Source of the DNA: CAYORM01 sp964406375
Lineage (GTDB): Bacteria; Pseudomonadota; Alphaproteobacteria; DSM-16000; Inquilinaceae
Length of the DNA: 64,000 bases
Direction of reading: 5' to 3'
Assembly (NCBI GenBank): GCA_964406375.1
Contig: CAYORM010000004.1
Span: 32,124-96,123 of the forward strand
The position numbers were made by a program, and so were the translations under genes. Under the pieces are notes generated by a model. The model was not told the DNA's origin, made no database searches, and worked only from the letters and a program-made list of their open reading frames with translations. Positions 42,800-52,380 of the stretch are shown one piece after another. Numbering within the stretch: the first letter of the stretch is position 1; every line of letters starts with the position of its first letter.

Positions 42800-44278
42800 A
42801 TGGGCAAGGACGGAGCAGTCTCGGCGCGGAGCGCCATGTCGCTGGCGGAGTATGCCTCCTATGACGCGACGGGGCTGGCGGCGCTGGTACGGCGGGGCGA
42901 GGTCCATCCGGCGGAGCTGCTCGAGACGGCGATCGAAGCCGTCGAGGCGCTGAACCCGCAGCTGAACGCGGTGGTCATCCGCTGCTATGACATGGCGCGT
43001 CGCGCCATTGCCGAGGGCCTTCCCGACGGGCCGTTCCGCGGCGTGCCCTTCCTTCTGAAGGATCTGACCGCGCATTGCGCCGGCACCGTCACGAGCTGCG
43101 GCTGGATCCCCCGCGCCGACACGGTCGTCGATTACGACACGGAACTCGTCGCGCGCTACAAGCGCGCCGGCCTTGCGATCTTCGGCAAGACCGCGGTGCC
43201 CGAACTGGCCATGGATTGGAGCACGGAGAGCCGGCTCTACGGCCCCACTCACAACCCGTGGAGCACCGCGCATTCCTCCGGCACCTCGAGCGGCGGCACG
43301 GCGGCAGCGGTCGCCGCGGGCATGGTGCCGATGGCGCACGGCAATGACGGCGGCGGTTCGATCCGGGTGCCCGCCTCGGCCTGCGGCGTCTTCGGCCTCA
43401 AGCCCTCGCGTCACCGCAATCCGTCGGGGCCGGTGCTCGGCGACATCTGGCAGGGCATGATCTGCGAGCATGTGCTCAGCCGGTCGGTCCGTGACAGTGC
43501 GGGCGTGCTCGACGCGACCGACGGGATCGATGTCGGCGCCTTCCACGAGGCACCGCCGAAGGCCCGCCCCTTCACCGAGGAGGTCGGCGCGGAACCCGGC
43601 CGGCTGCGCATCGCCCTGTCGACGACGGCCCCCTACGGGGCGCCGACCCACCCGGACTGCATCGCGGCCGCGGAGGATGCGGCCCGGCTCTGCGAAAGCC
43701 TCGGCCATATCGTGGAGCGCGCGGTGCCGCCGCTGCCCGAGGATGGGTGGAAGGCGTTCGAGACCTTCATCTGCGTCGAATACGCCTCCGACATGGCGGC
43801 CGAAGAGAAGCGGATGGGCCGCCCGCTGACCGAGGACGATTTCCCGCCGGTCATGTGGCGGATGATCGAGGGGGCCCGACGCACCACGGGCGTTGAGCTG
43901 GCGCGCGCCACAGCGGTGCTGCACCGCATCGCCCGTGACTACGGCCGGTTCTTCCAGAATTACGACGTCTACCTGTCGCCGACCCTCGCGGTGCCGCCGG
44001 TGCGGATCGGCCATTTCGACCTGTCGGTCGAGCCGGCGGAGCATTGGCGCGCCTATCTCGGCTTCATGCCCTACACGCATGTGTTCAACATCACCGGCCA
44101 GCCGGCGATGTCGGTGCCGCTCCACTGGAACGCCGAGGGTCTGCCGATCGGCGTGCAGTTCGCGGGCCGCGTCGGCGACGAGGCCACGCTGTTCCGGCTG
44201 GCGGCGCAACTCGAAGCCGCCCGCCCCTGGGCCGACCGGCGGCCGCCGGTCTGGGTCGGCCGGGACGCCGACGCCTGA
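42800..44278 (+). CDS. Amidase (amidase signature family)
   Basis: A 492-residue amide hydrolase. The Lys-cisSer-Ser triad is visible: Lys87 in FLLKDLT, Ser163 in SSGTSSGGTAAAVAAG and Ser187 in GNDGGGSIRVPAS. ATG 42800 has GGGGG six bases upstream; ATG 42794 is an alternative two codons earlier. No signal peptide is visible, so it acts in the cytoplasm. It precedes a complete peptide-type ABC transporter by 16 bases, suggesting that the imported compound is an amide that this enzyme opens. Confidence 0.93.
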   Translation: MGKDGAVSARSAMSLAEYASYDATGLAALVRRGEVHPAELLETAIEAVEALNPQLNAVVIRCYDMARRAIAEGLPDGPFRGVPFLLKDLTAHCAGTVTSCGWIPRADTVVDYDTELVARYKRAGLAIFGKTAVPELAMDWSTESRLYGPTHNPWSTAHSSGTSSGGTAAAVAAGMVPMAHGNDGGGSIRVPASACGVFGLKPSRHRNPSGPVLGDIWQGMICEHVLSRSVRDSAGVLDATDGIDVGAFHEAPPKARPFTEEVGAEPGRLRIALSTTAPYGAPTHPDCIAAAEDAARLCESLGHIVERAVPPLPEDGWKAFETFICVEYASDMAAEEKRMGRPLTEDDFPPVMWRMIEGARRTTGVELARATAVLHRIARDYGRFFQNYDVYLSPTLAVPPVRIGHFDLSVEPAEHWRAYLGFMPYTHVFNITGQPAMSVPLHWNAEGLPIGVQFAGRVGDEATLFRLAAQLEAARPWADRRPPVWVGRDADA

Positions 44279-44294
44279 AGGAGGAGGGAGATCG

Positions 44295-45857
44295 ATGACC
44301 ATGTTCCGGAGCCATCCGCGCCCGGTGCGCGCCGCGCTCAAGGCCGGCCTCGCCGGGCTCGCGCTGCTGGCAGCGGGGCCCGCCCTCGCGGCGGGTGACA
44401 CGCTGACCGTCGCCCGTTCGGTCGACGCCGATAGCCTCGACCCGCAGAAGACCTCGAACACCCAGTCGCTGCAGGTCACCAACCTGATCTTCGACACGCT
44501 CCTCACCATGGACGGCGAGGGCGGCATCCATCCCGGGCTCGCCGATGCCTGGACGGTCTCCGAGGACGGGCTGACCTACGGCTTTACCATCCGCGACGGC
44601 ATCACCTGCCATGACGGATCGGCGCTCGACGCCGACGGTGTCGCCGCCAGCATCCGCCGTGCGGTCGATCCGGCGACGACCAACCCGAACGCCTCGGCCT
44701 GGGGCCCCATCGCCGATGTCGCCGCAGCGGGCAGCGAAGTGACGGTCACGCTGGCCGAGCCCTACGGCCCGTTCCTCAGCTTTCTGACCTCGATCCAGGC
44801 GCCGATCCTGTGCCCCTCGGCCTATGCGGGCGACGAGTTCACGGCGATCGGCACTGGTCCCTACGCCCTCGTCGATTGGGTGCGCAACGACAAGATCACG
44901 CTGACGGCCAATCCCGACTACGTGAACGTCCACCCGCTGATCGACAATCCCGGCGCGCCGCACATCCCGAACCTCGTGCTGCAGGTGATCCCGGAGGGCG
45001 TCGCCCGCATGGCCGCGCTGCGGTCTGGCGAGGTCCAGTTCGCCGAACCCTCGCTGGAAGAGGCGGCGCTGCTGCTGGATGACGACGCATTCCGCGTCTA
45101 CGCCGCAACGCTCAGCGGCCAGCAGATCGTCATGGCCTTCACCTGGCGGATCCCGCCGCTCGACGACGTGAATGTGCGGCGGGCGATCGGCGCAATCGTC
45201 GAGCGCGGCCTTTACGCCGACATCGCCTTCGAGGGGCTGGTCGAGCCGACCTACTGCCCGGTCGCGCCCTATCTGCTCGGCTCCGATCAGGAGAAATGCG
45301 CCGCGTGGGGCGTGCCGGAGGATCCGGACCTCGCCGCTGCGCTGCTCGCCGAGGCGGGCTACGGCCCCGACAACCCGCTCGATATCGTGCTCTCGGTCCA
45401 CAAGCTGCCCGGCTGGGACCGCATGCACGAGATCCTGCTGCAGCAGCTGGCCTCGATCGGGATCAACGCCACGCTCGAGCAGCGCGAGGTGGCGGCGTTC
45501 TTCGACCACATGACCAGCGAGAACCATCGGACGGACGGCCCGCCGGTGATCTGGACGATGGGCATGTCGGGTGTCGACCCCGACTATCTCCACTTCCTCT
45601 GGCATCAGCCCGGCTTCGTGAACATGGGGCTGAACGAGGAGCTGGACGCGATGCTGGACGCCCAGCGGGCGCTGACCGGCGAGGCGCGCGAGGCGGCCAT
45701 CCTCGACATCCACCGCTATCTGCTCGAGAACGTCTACGCCGTGCCGCTGCTGTCGCCCGGCTGGGGCTGGCTGATGGCCTCGACCGCCGATGTCGACGGC
45801 TTCAAGCTCGGCCACATGGTCTCGCTCATCTTCAACGACGTGACCTGGGTGGAGTGA
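44295..45857 (+). CDS. Peptide-type ABC transporter substrate-binding protein (family 5)
   Basis: A 520-residue binding protein. The signal peptide of about 34 residues has a hydrophobic core LAGLALLAAGPALAAG. The mature part starts DTLTVARSVDADSLDPQKTS. ATG 44295 follows GAGGAGGG at 44281-44288. It lies between the amidase and the permease genes and captures the substrate of the second peptide-type importer. A UUCG-capped hairpin follows its stop codon. Confidence 0.93.
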   Translation: MTMFRSHPRPVRAALKAGLAGLALLAAGPALAAGDTLTVARSVDADSLDPQKTSNTQSLQVTNLIFDTLLTMDGEGGIHPGLADAWTVSEDGLTYGFTIRDGITCHDGSALDADGVAASIRRAVDPATTNPNASAWGPIADVAAAGSEVTVTLAEPYGPFLSFLTSIQAPILCPSAYAGDEFTAIGTGPYALVDWVRNDKITLTANPDYVNVHPLIDNPGAPHIPNLVLQVIPEGVARMAALRSGEVQFAEPSLEEAALLLDDDAFRVYAATLSGQQIVMAFTWRIPPLDDVNVRRAIGAIVERGLYADIAFEGLVEPTYCPVAPYLLGSDQEKCAAWGVPEDPDLAAALLAEAGYGPDNPLDIVLSVHKLPGWDRMHEILLQQLASIGINATLEQREVAAFFDHMTSENHRTDGPPVIWTMGMSGVDPDYLHFLWHQPGFVNMGLNEELDAMLDAQRALTGEAREAAILDIHRYLLENVYAVPLLSPGWGWLMASTADVDGFKLGHMVSLIFNDVTWVE

Positions 45858-45875
45858 CCGCTCCCGGTGTCATCG

Positions 45876-45905
45876 GGGCCGCGCATCCTTCGGGAAGCGC
45901 GGCCC
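45876..45905 (+). repeat. UUCG-capped hairpin between binding-protein and permease genes
   Basis: GGGCCGCGC pairs with GCGCGGCCC, then an A-A mismatch, TCC/GGA, and a C-TTCG-G tetraloop. It starts 18 bases after the binding-protein stop codon. No T-tract follows, so RNA stabilisation or partial termination is likelier than full termination. Confidence 0.7.
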
Positions 45906-45945
45906 GCGCCGCCGACCACGCCATCCGCCGGCCGGACCGACGCGC

Positions 45946-46869
45946 ATGCTGAGCTATCTCGCGCGGCGAAGCCTCGCCGCGGTCCTGACGCTGCTCGTCT
46001 CCACCTTCGCGGTGGCGATGCTGATCCATGTCGTCCCGGGCGACCCCGTGACCGTGATGATGTCGCAATCGGTCACCGCCACGCCCGAGGCGATGGAGGA
46101 GATGCGTGACCGGCTCGGCCTCAACCGCCCGGTCTGGGAACAGTACGGGATCTTCGTCGGCCATGTGCTGTCGGGCGATCTCGGCCGGACCATCATGGGC
46201 AACGAGCCGGTGCTCGACCTCCTGCTGCTGCGGCTGCCCAACACGCTCATTCTCGCGGTCTCGGGCCTGATGATCGCGGTGGCGATCGGGATGCCGCTCG
46301 GCATCCTCGCCGCCCGGCGGCAGGGAACGGCCCTTGACGGGGTGATCATGGTCGGCGCCGTCATCGGCGTGTCGATCCCCAGCTTCTGGCTGGGCCTCGT
46401 TCTCCTCGTCTTCTTCTCGCTGCAGCTCGGCTGGCTGCCGGTGGCCGGTGATGGCTGGCGCAGCCTGATCCTTCCGGCGGCAACGCTCGGCGCGACCTAT
46501 GCGGCGGTCATCGCGCGGATGACCCGCTCCTCGATGATCGAGATCCTCTCCGAGGATTTCATCCGCACGGCACGGTCGAAGGGCCTGTCGGAACGCACCG
46601 TGCTGCTGCGCCATGCGCTCAAGCCGGCGATGATCGGCATCGTCACGGTCATCGGTCTCATCTTCGGCTATCTGATGGGCGGCCAGGTGATCATCGAGAA
46701 TGTATTCAGCTGGAACGGCATCGGCCGGCTCGCCATCCAGGCGATGCTCCAGCGGGACTATCCCTTGATCCAGGGCTTCCTGCTGATCTTCGCCGCCACC
46801 ATCGTCATCGTCTCGATCGTCCTCGATCTGCTCTATGTCCTCCTCGACCCCCGCATCGCCCGCGCCTGA
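45946..46869 (+). CDS. Peptide-type ABC transporter permease (DppB-like)
   Basis: A 307-residue permease. MLSYLARRSLAAVLTLLVST opens the first helix, and IHVVPGDPVTVMMSQSVT is the conserved periplasmic segment. The EAA loop is FIRTARSKGLSERTVLLRHA. It overlaps the DppC-like gene by 35 bases, which is longer than at the other junctions. Confidence 0.93.
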   Translation: MLSYLARRSLAAVLTLLVSTFAVAMLIHVVPGDPVTVMMSQSVTATPEAMEEMRDRLGLNRPVWEQYGIFVGHVLSGDLGRTIMGNEPVLDLLLLRLPNTLILAVSGLMIAVAIGMPLGILAARRQGTALDGVIMVGAVIGVSIPSFWLGLVLLVFFSLQLGWLPVAGDGWRSLILPAATLGATYAAVIARMTRSSMIEILSEDFIRTARSKGLSERTVLLRHALKPAMIGIVTVIGLIFGYLMGGQVIIENVFSWNGIGRLAIQAMLQRDYPLIQGFLLIFAATIVIVSIVLDLLYVLLDPRIARA

Positions 46870-47734
46870 CGCGTTCGCGGCCCGGCCGCGCCCCGCGCCG
46901 CTGCGCCTGCTCGCGGCGCTGCGCGCCAACCCGGTGCTGGCGGGGGCGCTTGCCGTGATGGTGGCGCTGGTCGTCGCGGCGCTGGCGGCGCCGCTGCTCG
47001 CGCCGTTCGATCCGTTCGAGATGCGGGTCGGCCCGCGGCTGAGCCCGCCGGGCGGCGACCATCTCTTCGGCACGGACGAACTCGGCCGTGACCTGTTCAG
47101 CCGTGTCCTCTACGGGGCGCGGCTGACGCTCTGGGTCGGCAGCGTCGCCGTCGGGATCGGTCTCGGGGTCGGCGTCGCGATCGGCCTCATCGCCGGCTAT
47201 GCCGGCGGCATCCTGCGCAGCCTGCTGATGCGCGCCGTCGATGTCCTCTACGCCTTCCCCGACACGCTAATCGCGCTCGCCCTTCTCGCCTTCCTCGGCC
47301 CCAGCCTGACCAATGCGATGATCGCGATCGGCATCAGCGTCGTCCCCTATTACGCCCGGGTCACCTACGGCGTCGTGCTGGTCGAGCGCTCCAAGCTCTA
47401 TGTCGATGCCTGCGCAATGATCGGCGCCGGACCGCTGCGGATCCTGGTGCGGCACATCCTGCCCAATTGCCTGCCGCCGCTCGTCGTCGTGGCCTCGCTC
47501 GGCTTCTCCTCGGCGGTGCTGTCGGCCGCCGGCCTGTCCTTCCTCGGGCTCGGCGCCCAGCCGCCGACGCCGGAATGGGGCGCGATCCTCGCCAACGGCC
47601 GCAACTACATTACCCGTGCGCCGTGGATCCTGATCTTCCCCGGCCTCGCGATCATGCTGACCGTCCTTGCCTTCAACGTCGCCGGTGACGGCCTGCGGCG
47701 CTATCTCGACCCGCGCCAGAAGGGGGTCGTGTGA
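46835..47734 (+). CDS. Peptide-type ABC transporter permease (DppC-like)
   Basis: A 299-residue permease. A proline/alanine-rich cytoplasmic N-terminus leads to ALRANPVLAGALAVMVALVV. The FGTDELGRDLFSRVLYGARL block, the EAA loop (YVDACAMIGAGPLRILVRHI) and FLGLGAQPPTPEWGAIL are standard. The start lies inside the dppB-like frame. The stop overlaps the next start (GTGA). Confidence 0.92.
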   Translation: MSSSTPASPAPDAFAARPRPAPLRLLAALRANPVLAGALAVMVALVVAALAAPLLAPFDPFEMRVGPRLSPPGGDHLFGTDELGRDLFSRVLYGARLTLWVGSVAVGIGLGVGVAIGLIAGYAGGILRSLLMRAVDVLYAFPDTLIALALLAFLGPSLTNAMIAIGISVVPYYARVTYGVVLVERSKLYVDACAMIGAGPLRILVRHILPNCLPPLVVVASLGFSSAVLSAAGLSFLGLGAQPPTPEWGAILANGRNYITRAPWILIFPGLAIMLTVLAFNVAGDGLRRYLDPRQKGVV

Positions 47735-48744
47735 CGGGCGCAACCATGGCAGGCGCGGTGGCAGAGCCGGTCCTCGCGATCGACGGGCTGCGTGTGGAGG
47801 TTCCCGGCGCTGGCCGACGGGTGCCCGTCGTCGACGGCGTTGGCTTCTCGATCGCCCGGGGCGAGGTGCTGGCGCTGGTCGGCGAGAGCGGGTGCGGCAA
47901 GACGATGACGGCGTTGTCGGTGCCGCGCCTCCTGCCGCGCAACGTCACGATCGCCGCCGGCACGATCCACCTCGCCGGCGAGCGCGTCGACACCGCGTCC
48001 CAGAAGGTGCTCGAGGGCATCCGCGGCCGCCGCATCGGCATGATCTTTCAGGAGCCGATGACCTCGCTGAACCCCGTCCTGACGATCGGACGGCAGCTCA
48101 CCGAGGGGCCGATGAAGCATCTCGGCCTGTCGCACCGCGATGCGACCGCCCGGGCGCTCGAGATGCTCGAACTCGTGCGGATCGCCGACGGGCGCCGCCG
48201 GCTGGGCGATTACCCGCATCAGCTCTCGGGCGGGATGCGCCAGCGGGTGATGATCGCGATCGCCCTCGCCTGCGATCCCGCCCTCGTCATCGCCGACGAG
48301 CCGACGACCGCGCTCGACGTCACGATCCAGGCGCAGATCCTCGACCTGCTCGACGATCTCCGTTGCCGGCTCGGCACCTCGATCCTGTTGATCACCCATG
48401 ATCTCGGCGTGGTCGCCGAGATCGCCGACCGGATCGTCGTGATGTATGCCGGCCGGGTGGTCGAGGAAGGGCCGGTGGCTCGCCTCCTTGCGGCGCCGCG
48501 GCACCCCTATACGCGCGGGCTGATGGCGGCACGACCGTCGCTTGAGGCGGCGCTTGCCGCCGATGGTCCCCCACCGCCATTGCCGGTGATGCCGGGCGTG
48601 GTCCCGGCCGGTGCCGCCGCCCTGCCCGGCTGCGCCTTCGCCGATCGCTGCCCGCATGTCATGCCGCGCTGCCGGGCCGAACGGCCGCCGCTCCTGGCGA
48701 ACGAAGCCGGCCATGCCGCCGCCTGCTGGGCCAGTACCCCATGA
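47731..48744 (+). CDS. Peptide-type ABC transporter ATPase (DppD-like)
   Basis: A 337-residue ATPase. Walker A is GESGCGKTMTAL, the signature is LSGGMRQRVMIAIAL, and Walker B is LVIADEPTTALD. The C-terminal cysteine cluster is CAFADRCPHVMPRCRAERP. GTG 47731 overlaps the previous stop (GTGA) with GGGGG shortly upstream; ATG 47746 is an inner alternative. Confidence 0.93.
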   Translation: MTGATMAGAVAEPVLAIDGLRVEVPGAGRRVPVVDGVGFSIARGEVLALVGESGCGKTMTALSVPRLLPRNVTIAAGTIHLAGERVDTASQKVLEGIRGRRIGMIFQEPMTSLNPVLTIGRQLTEGPMKHLGLSHRDATARALEMLELVRIADGRRRLGDYPHQLSGGMRQRVMIAIALACDPALVIADEPTTALDVTIQAQILDLLDDLRCRLGTSILLITHDLGVVAEIADRIVVMYAGRVVEEGPVARLLAAPRHPYTRGLMAARPSLEAALAADGPPPPLPVMPGVVPAGAAALPGCAFADRCPHVMPRCRAERPPLLANEAGHAAACWASTP

Positions 48745-49706
48745 CGGAGCCACTCCTTCACGCCCGCGGGCTCTACAGATCCTTCCCCTTCGGCACGACG
48801 CTGCTCGGCCGCCCGCGCGGCCGTGTCCGGGCGGTCGACGACGTCTCGCTGGCCGTCGCGGCCGGAGAGACGCTCGGGCTCGTCGGCGAGAGCGGCTCGG
48901 GCAAGTCGACGACCGGCCGGCTAATCGTCGGGCTCGACCGGCCGGATGCCGGCAGCGTGCTGTTCGCCGGGCGCGAGGTGGCCGGCATCCGCGGAGCCGC
49001 GCTGCGGGCGCTGCGCCGCGAGGTGCAGATGATCTTCCAGGATCCCTACGCCTCGCTCGACCCGCGGATGACTGCCGGTGCCGCCGTCGCCGAGGCACTG
49101 CAGATCCACGGTCTCGCCCGCGGACGCGCGCTGCGCGACCGGGTGGCGGAGCTGTTCGTCCAGGTCGGGCTGCGCCCCGACCAGATGGCGCGCTATCCGC
49201 ATGCGCTCTCCGGCGGCCAGCGTCAGCGGCTGGGCATCGCCCGCGCCCTTGCGGTCGGCCCGCGGCTGGTGGTCGCCGACGAGCCGGTCTCGGCACTCGA
49301 CGTCTCGGTGCAGGCGCAGATCATCAACCTGCTGACCGAGCTGCAGATCCGTCACCAGCTGGCCTATCTCTTCATCTCGCACGACATCGCCGTCGTCGCC
49401 CATCTGAGCCACCGCATTGCCGTCATGTATCTCGGCCGCATCGTCGAGAGCGGCCCGGCCAAGGCGGTCATCGCCCGTCCGGCCCATCCCTATACCGAGA
49501 GCCTGATCGCCGCGACGCCCGACCCCGACCCGGCGCGGCGCCGGCGGGGCGCCACCCCGACCGGCGAGATCCCGAGCCCCGCCGCGCCGCCCTCGGGCTG
49601 TCATTTCCGGACGCGCTGCCCGCTGGCGACGCCGCTCTGCGCGGCGGAACGTCCGCCGTTGCGGGTCACCGCGGACGGCCGCGCCGTCGCCTGCCATCAC
49701 CGTTGA
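48741..49706 (+). CDS. Peptide-type ABC transporter ATPase (DppF-like)
   Basis: A 321-residue ATPase. Walker A is GESGSGKSTTGR, the signature is LSGGQRQRLGIARAL, and Walker B is LVVADEPVSALD. The C-terminal CHFRTRCPLATPLCAAERP cluster is present. It is coupled to the DppD-like gene by an ATGA overlap and completes the importer. Mannonate dehydratase follows 68 bases later. Confidence 0.93.
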   Translation: MTEPLLHARGLYRSFPFGTTLLGRPRGRVRAVDDVSLAVAAGETLGLVGESGSGKSTTGRLIVGLDRPDAGSVLFAGREVAGIRGAALRALRREVQMIFQDPYASLDPRMTAGAAVAEALQIHGLARGRALRDRVAELFVQVGLRPDQMARYPHALSGGQRQRLGIARALAVGPRLVVADEPVSALDVSVQAQIINLLTELQIRHQLAYLFISHDIAVVAHLSHRIAVMYLGRIVESGPAKAVIARPAHPYTESLIAATPDPDPARRRRGATPTGEIPSPAAPPSGCHFRTRCPLATPLCAAERPPLRVTADGRAVACHHR

Positions 49707-49774
49707 GCGTTCCGCCTCTTCATCGCAGCGCCATTCGCCGATAAGAGGAGGGCGCCGCATCGAGGGAGGACATC

Positions 49775-50956
49775 GTGGAGCAGGGCTGGCGCTGGTTCGG
49801 ACCGCGGGATCCGGTGACACTGGATCATGTGCGCCAGGCGGGCGCGACGGCGGTCGTCTCGTCACTGCATCACATCCCGGGCGGCGCGCCCTGGCCCGAG
49901 GGTGAGGTCCGTGCCCGACGCGACGTGATCGCCGCCGCCGGCCTGCGCTGGTCGGTCGTCGAGAGCATCCCCGTCCATGACGACATCAAGACGCGCAGCG
50001 GCGACTGGCGTAGCCTTGTGGAGGCGTGGAAGGTCTCACTGCGCGCCTGCGCCGCCGCCGGTGTCACGACCATCTGCTACAATTTCATGCCGGTGGTCGA
50101 CTGGACCCGCACCGACCTCATGTGGCGGATGCCGTCGACCGGCTATGCGCTGCGCTTCGATATGGCCGCCTTCGCGGCCTATGACCTCTTCCTGCTCGAG
50201 CGGCCCGGTGCCGCGTACGACTATCCGGCGGATGTCCGAGACCGGGCCGAGACGCTTTTTGCTGCGATGGACGCTGCAGCGCGGGACACGCTCGAACGGA
50301 CGATCATCGCCGGTCTGCCGGGCTCGGACTTCTCTTTCGACCGGGCGACGCTGAGACGCCGGCTCGACCAGTATCGCGGTATCGGACCCGACGCACTGCG
50401 CGCCAATCTCATCGCCTTTCTTGAGGAGGTCGTGCCGGTCGCCGAGGCGGTCGGCGCGCGGCTGTGCATCCACCCCGACGACCCGCCCTTCCCGCTGCTC
50501 GGCCTGCCGCGCATCCTGTCGACGGCCGAGGATGCCCGGACGCTGCTCGCCGCGGTCGACAGCCCGGCCAATGGTCTCACCTTCTGCGTCGGCTCCTACG
50601 GCGCGCGCGCTGACAACGACCTCGTCGCGATGGCGCGGGAGTTCGGACCCCGCATCCATTTCGTGCATCTGCGCAACGTCACGCGCGAGCCCGACGGCTC
50701 CTTCATCGAATCCGACCATCTCGACGGTGACGCCGACATGGTCGGGATCATCGCGGCGCTGATAGCGGAGGAGCGGCGGCGCCGCGCCGAGGACCGGGCG
50801 GATGCGACGATCCCGATGCGGCCCGATCATGGCCACCTGCTCGCCGACGACATCGGCAAGAGAGTCAATCCGGGTTACTCGCTGATCGGCCGGCTGAAGG
50901 GTCTCGCCGAATTGCGCGGCGTGATGCGCGCCGCCGAACGGTTCGGCACGGCCTGA
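49775..50956 (+). CDS. uxuA: Mannonate dehydratase
   Basis: A 393-residue enzyme converting D-mannonate to 2-keto-3-deoxy-D-gluconate in the glucuronate pathway. MEQGWRWFGPRDPVTLDHV and SSLHHIPGGAPWP are the UxuA opening. HPDDPPFPLLGLPR, FCVGSYGARADND, HFVHLRNV and MRPDHGHLL are the metal and substrate blocks. GTG 49775 follows GGGAGGA at five bases. Its place behind an amidase and importer hints that the imported compound contains a uronate-type sugar, but no uxaC or uxuB is nearby. Confidence 0.93.
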   Translation: MEQGWRWFGPRDPVTLDHVRQAGATAVVSSLHHIPGGAPWPEGEVRARRDVIAAAGLRWSVVESIPVHDDIKTRSGDWRSLVEAWKVSLRACAAAGVTTICYNFMPVVDWTRTDLMWRMPSTGYALRFDMAAFAAYDLFLLERPGAAYDYPADVRDRAETLFAAMDAAARDTLERTIIAGLPGSDFSFDRATLRRRLDQYRGIGPDALRANLIAFLEEVVPVAEAVGARLCIHPDDPPFPLLGLPRILSTAEDARTLLAAVDSPANGLTFCVGSYGARADNDLVAMAREFGPRIHFVHLRNVTREPDGSFIESDHLDGDADMVGIIAALIAEERRRRAEDRADATIPMRPDHGHLLADDIGKRVNPGYSLIGRLKGLAELRGVMRAAERFGTA

Positions 50957-50981
50957 CGCTTTCCCGGCCGGCGGGTAAATC

Positions 50982-52196
50982 ATGGTGCCGCGCCGGTACC
51001 CCCCTCCAGCGGGCACGCCGGCCGAGGTCTTCCGGACGTTCCTCAGGCTCGGCCTGACCGCCTTCGGCGGCCCGATCGCCCATCTCGGCTATTACCGCGA
51101 CGAGCTCGTGATACGCCGACGCTGGATCGACGAGGCCGGCTATGCGTCGCTGGTGGCGCTGTGCCAGTTCCTGCCGGGACCGGCCAGCAGCCAGACCGGC
51201 TTCGCACTCGGCCTGCTGCGGGCCGGACCGATCGGCGGGCTGGCCGCCTGGGTGGCCTTCACCCTCCCCTCCACCATCCTCCTGCTGCTCTTCGCTGCGG
51301 GCGCCGCGCTCTTCGAAGGACCGGCGGGTGCCGGGTTGCTGCGCGGGCTGAAACTCGCGGCGGTGGCGGTCGTCGCCCAGGCGGTCTGGGGCATGGCCCG
51401 CAGCCTGGCCCCGGACGGGCCGCACGCCGGGATCGCCTTCCTCGCCCTTCTCCTCGTCACCTTCGTCGGCGGATCCCTCGGCCAGATCGCGGCGATCCTG
51501 CTCGGCAGCCTCGGGGGAATGGTGCTCGGTCGGACCGGTCCGACGGATGACACCACCGCGCCGGCCTTCCCGGTGTCGCGGCGGCTGGGTGTGGCTGCGC
51601 TCCTTCTCTTCCTTCTTCTCCTCACCCTGATGCCGATCCTGTCGGCGACCCTCGCCGCACCGGGCCTCGCACTCTTCGACGCCTTCTACCGCTCCGGCGC
51701 CCTCGTCTTCGGCGGCGGGCACGTCGTGCTGCCGCTGCTCGAGACTGCCGTCGTCGAGCCCGGTTGGGTGGATGCGGATGCCTTCCTCGCCGGCTATGGG
51801 GCGGCCCAGGCGGTGCCGGGACCGATCTTCACCTTCGCCGCCTATCTCGGCGCGGTCGCGGAGACCGGGCCGGGCGGTCTCGGTGGCGCGGCGATCGGAC
51901 TTTTCGGCATCTTCCTGCCGGGCCTGCTTCTGGTGCTCGGGGTTCTACCCTTCTGGGGCGCATTGCACAGCCATCTGCGGGCGAAGGCGGCGATCCGCGG
52001 CGCCAATGCGGCGGTGGTCGGCCTGCTGGCCGCAGCGCTCTATGATCCAGTCTGGACGAGCGCCGTCCTCACGCCGGCGGATTTCGCCCTGGCGCTCGGC
52101 ACCTTCCTGCTGCTGACCGTCTGGCGGGCGCCGTCCTGGGTCGCGGTGCTGATCGCGGCCCTCGGCGGCGCAGCGCTGTCGCTCGTCTCCGCCTGA
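50982..52196 (+). CDS. chrA: Chromate transporter ChrA (CHR family, long two-domain form)
   Basis: A 404-residue membrane protein with two homologous CHR domains. The first has FLRLGLTAFGGPIAHLGYY and CQFLPGPASSQTGFALGL. The second has GALVFGGGHVVLPLLE and GAAQAVPGPIFTFAAYLG. Long ChrA proteins export chromate, though many genomic copies have no proven role. It lies 25 bases after uxuA on the same strand. There is no chrB regulator beside it. Confidence 0.92.
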   Translation: MVPRRYPPPAGTPAEVFRTFLRLGLTAFGGPIAHLGYYRDELVIRRRWIDEAGYASLVALCQFLPGPASSQTGFALGLLRAGPIGGLAAWVAFTLPSTILLLLFAAGAALFEGPAGAGLLRGLKLAAVAVVAQAVWGMARSLAPDGPHAGIAFLALLLVTFVGGSLGQIAAILLGSLGGMVLGRTGPTDDTTAPAFPVSRRLGVAALLLFLLLLTLMPILSATLAAPGLALFDAFYRSGALVFGGGHVVLPLLETAVVEPGWVDADAFLAGYGAAQAVPGPIFTFAAYLGAVAETGPGGLGGAAIGLFGIFLPGLLLVLGVLPFWGALHSHLRAKAAIRGANAAVVGLLAAALYDPVWTSAVLTPADFALALGTFLLLTVWRAPSWVAVLIAALGGAALSLVSA

Positions 52197-52215
52197 GCCA
52201 GCGAAACGCAGGGAA

Positions 52216-52292
52216 TGGCGACCCCGGCGTGACTCGAACACGCAACATCCTGCTTAGAAGGCAGGTGCTCTATCCGGTTGAGCTACGGGGCC
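52216..52292 (-). tRNA. tRNA-Arg (TCT)
   Basis: A full cloverleaf is visible on the minus strand. The acceptor GGCCCCG pairs with CGGGGTC, and the D arm is GCTC/GAGC. The anticodon stem CCTGC/GCAGG encloses CTTCTAA, giving anticodon TCT. The T arm is GCGTG-TTCGAGT-CACGC. The discriminator is G, and CCA is encoded at 52218-52216. Confidence 0.97.
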
Positions 52293-52380
52293 GTCGCGGT
52301 TTCGCTACACGCATCCCGCCCGGCTGATCAACACTTCAGATCAACCACCGGCATCGACCGGTGCCAGCAGGACGGCCGCC

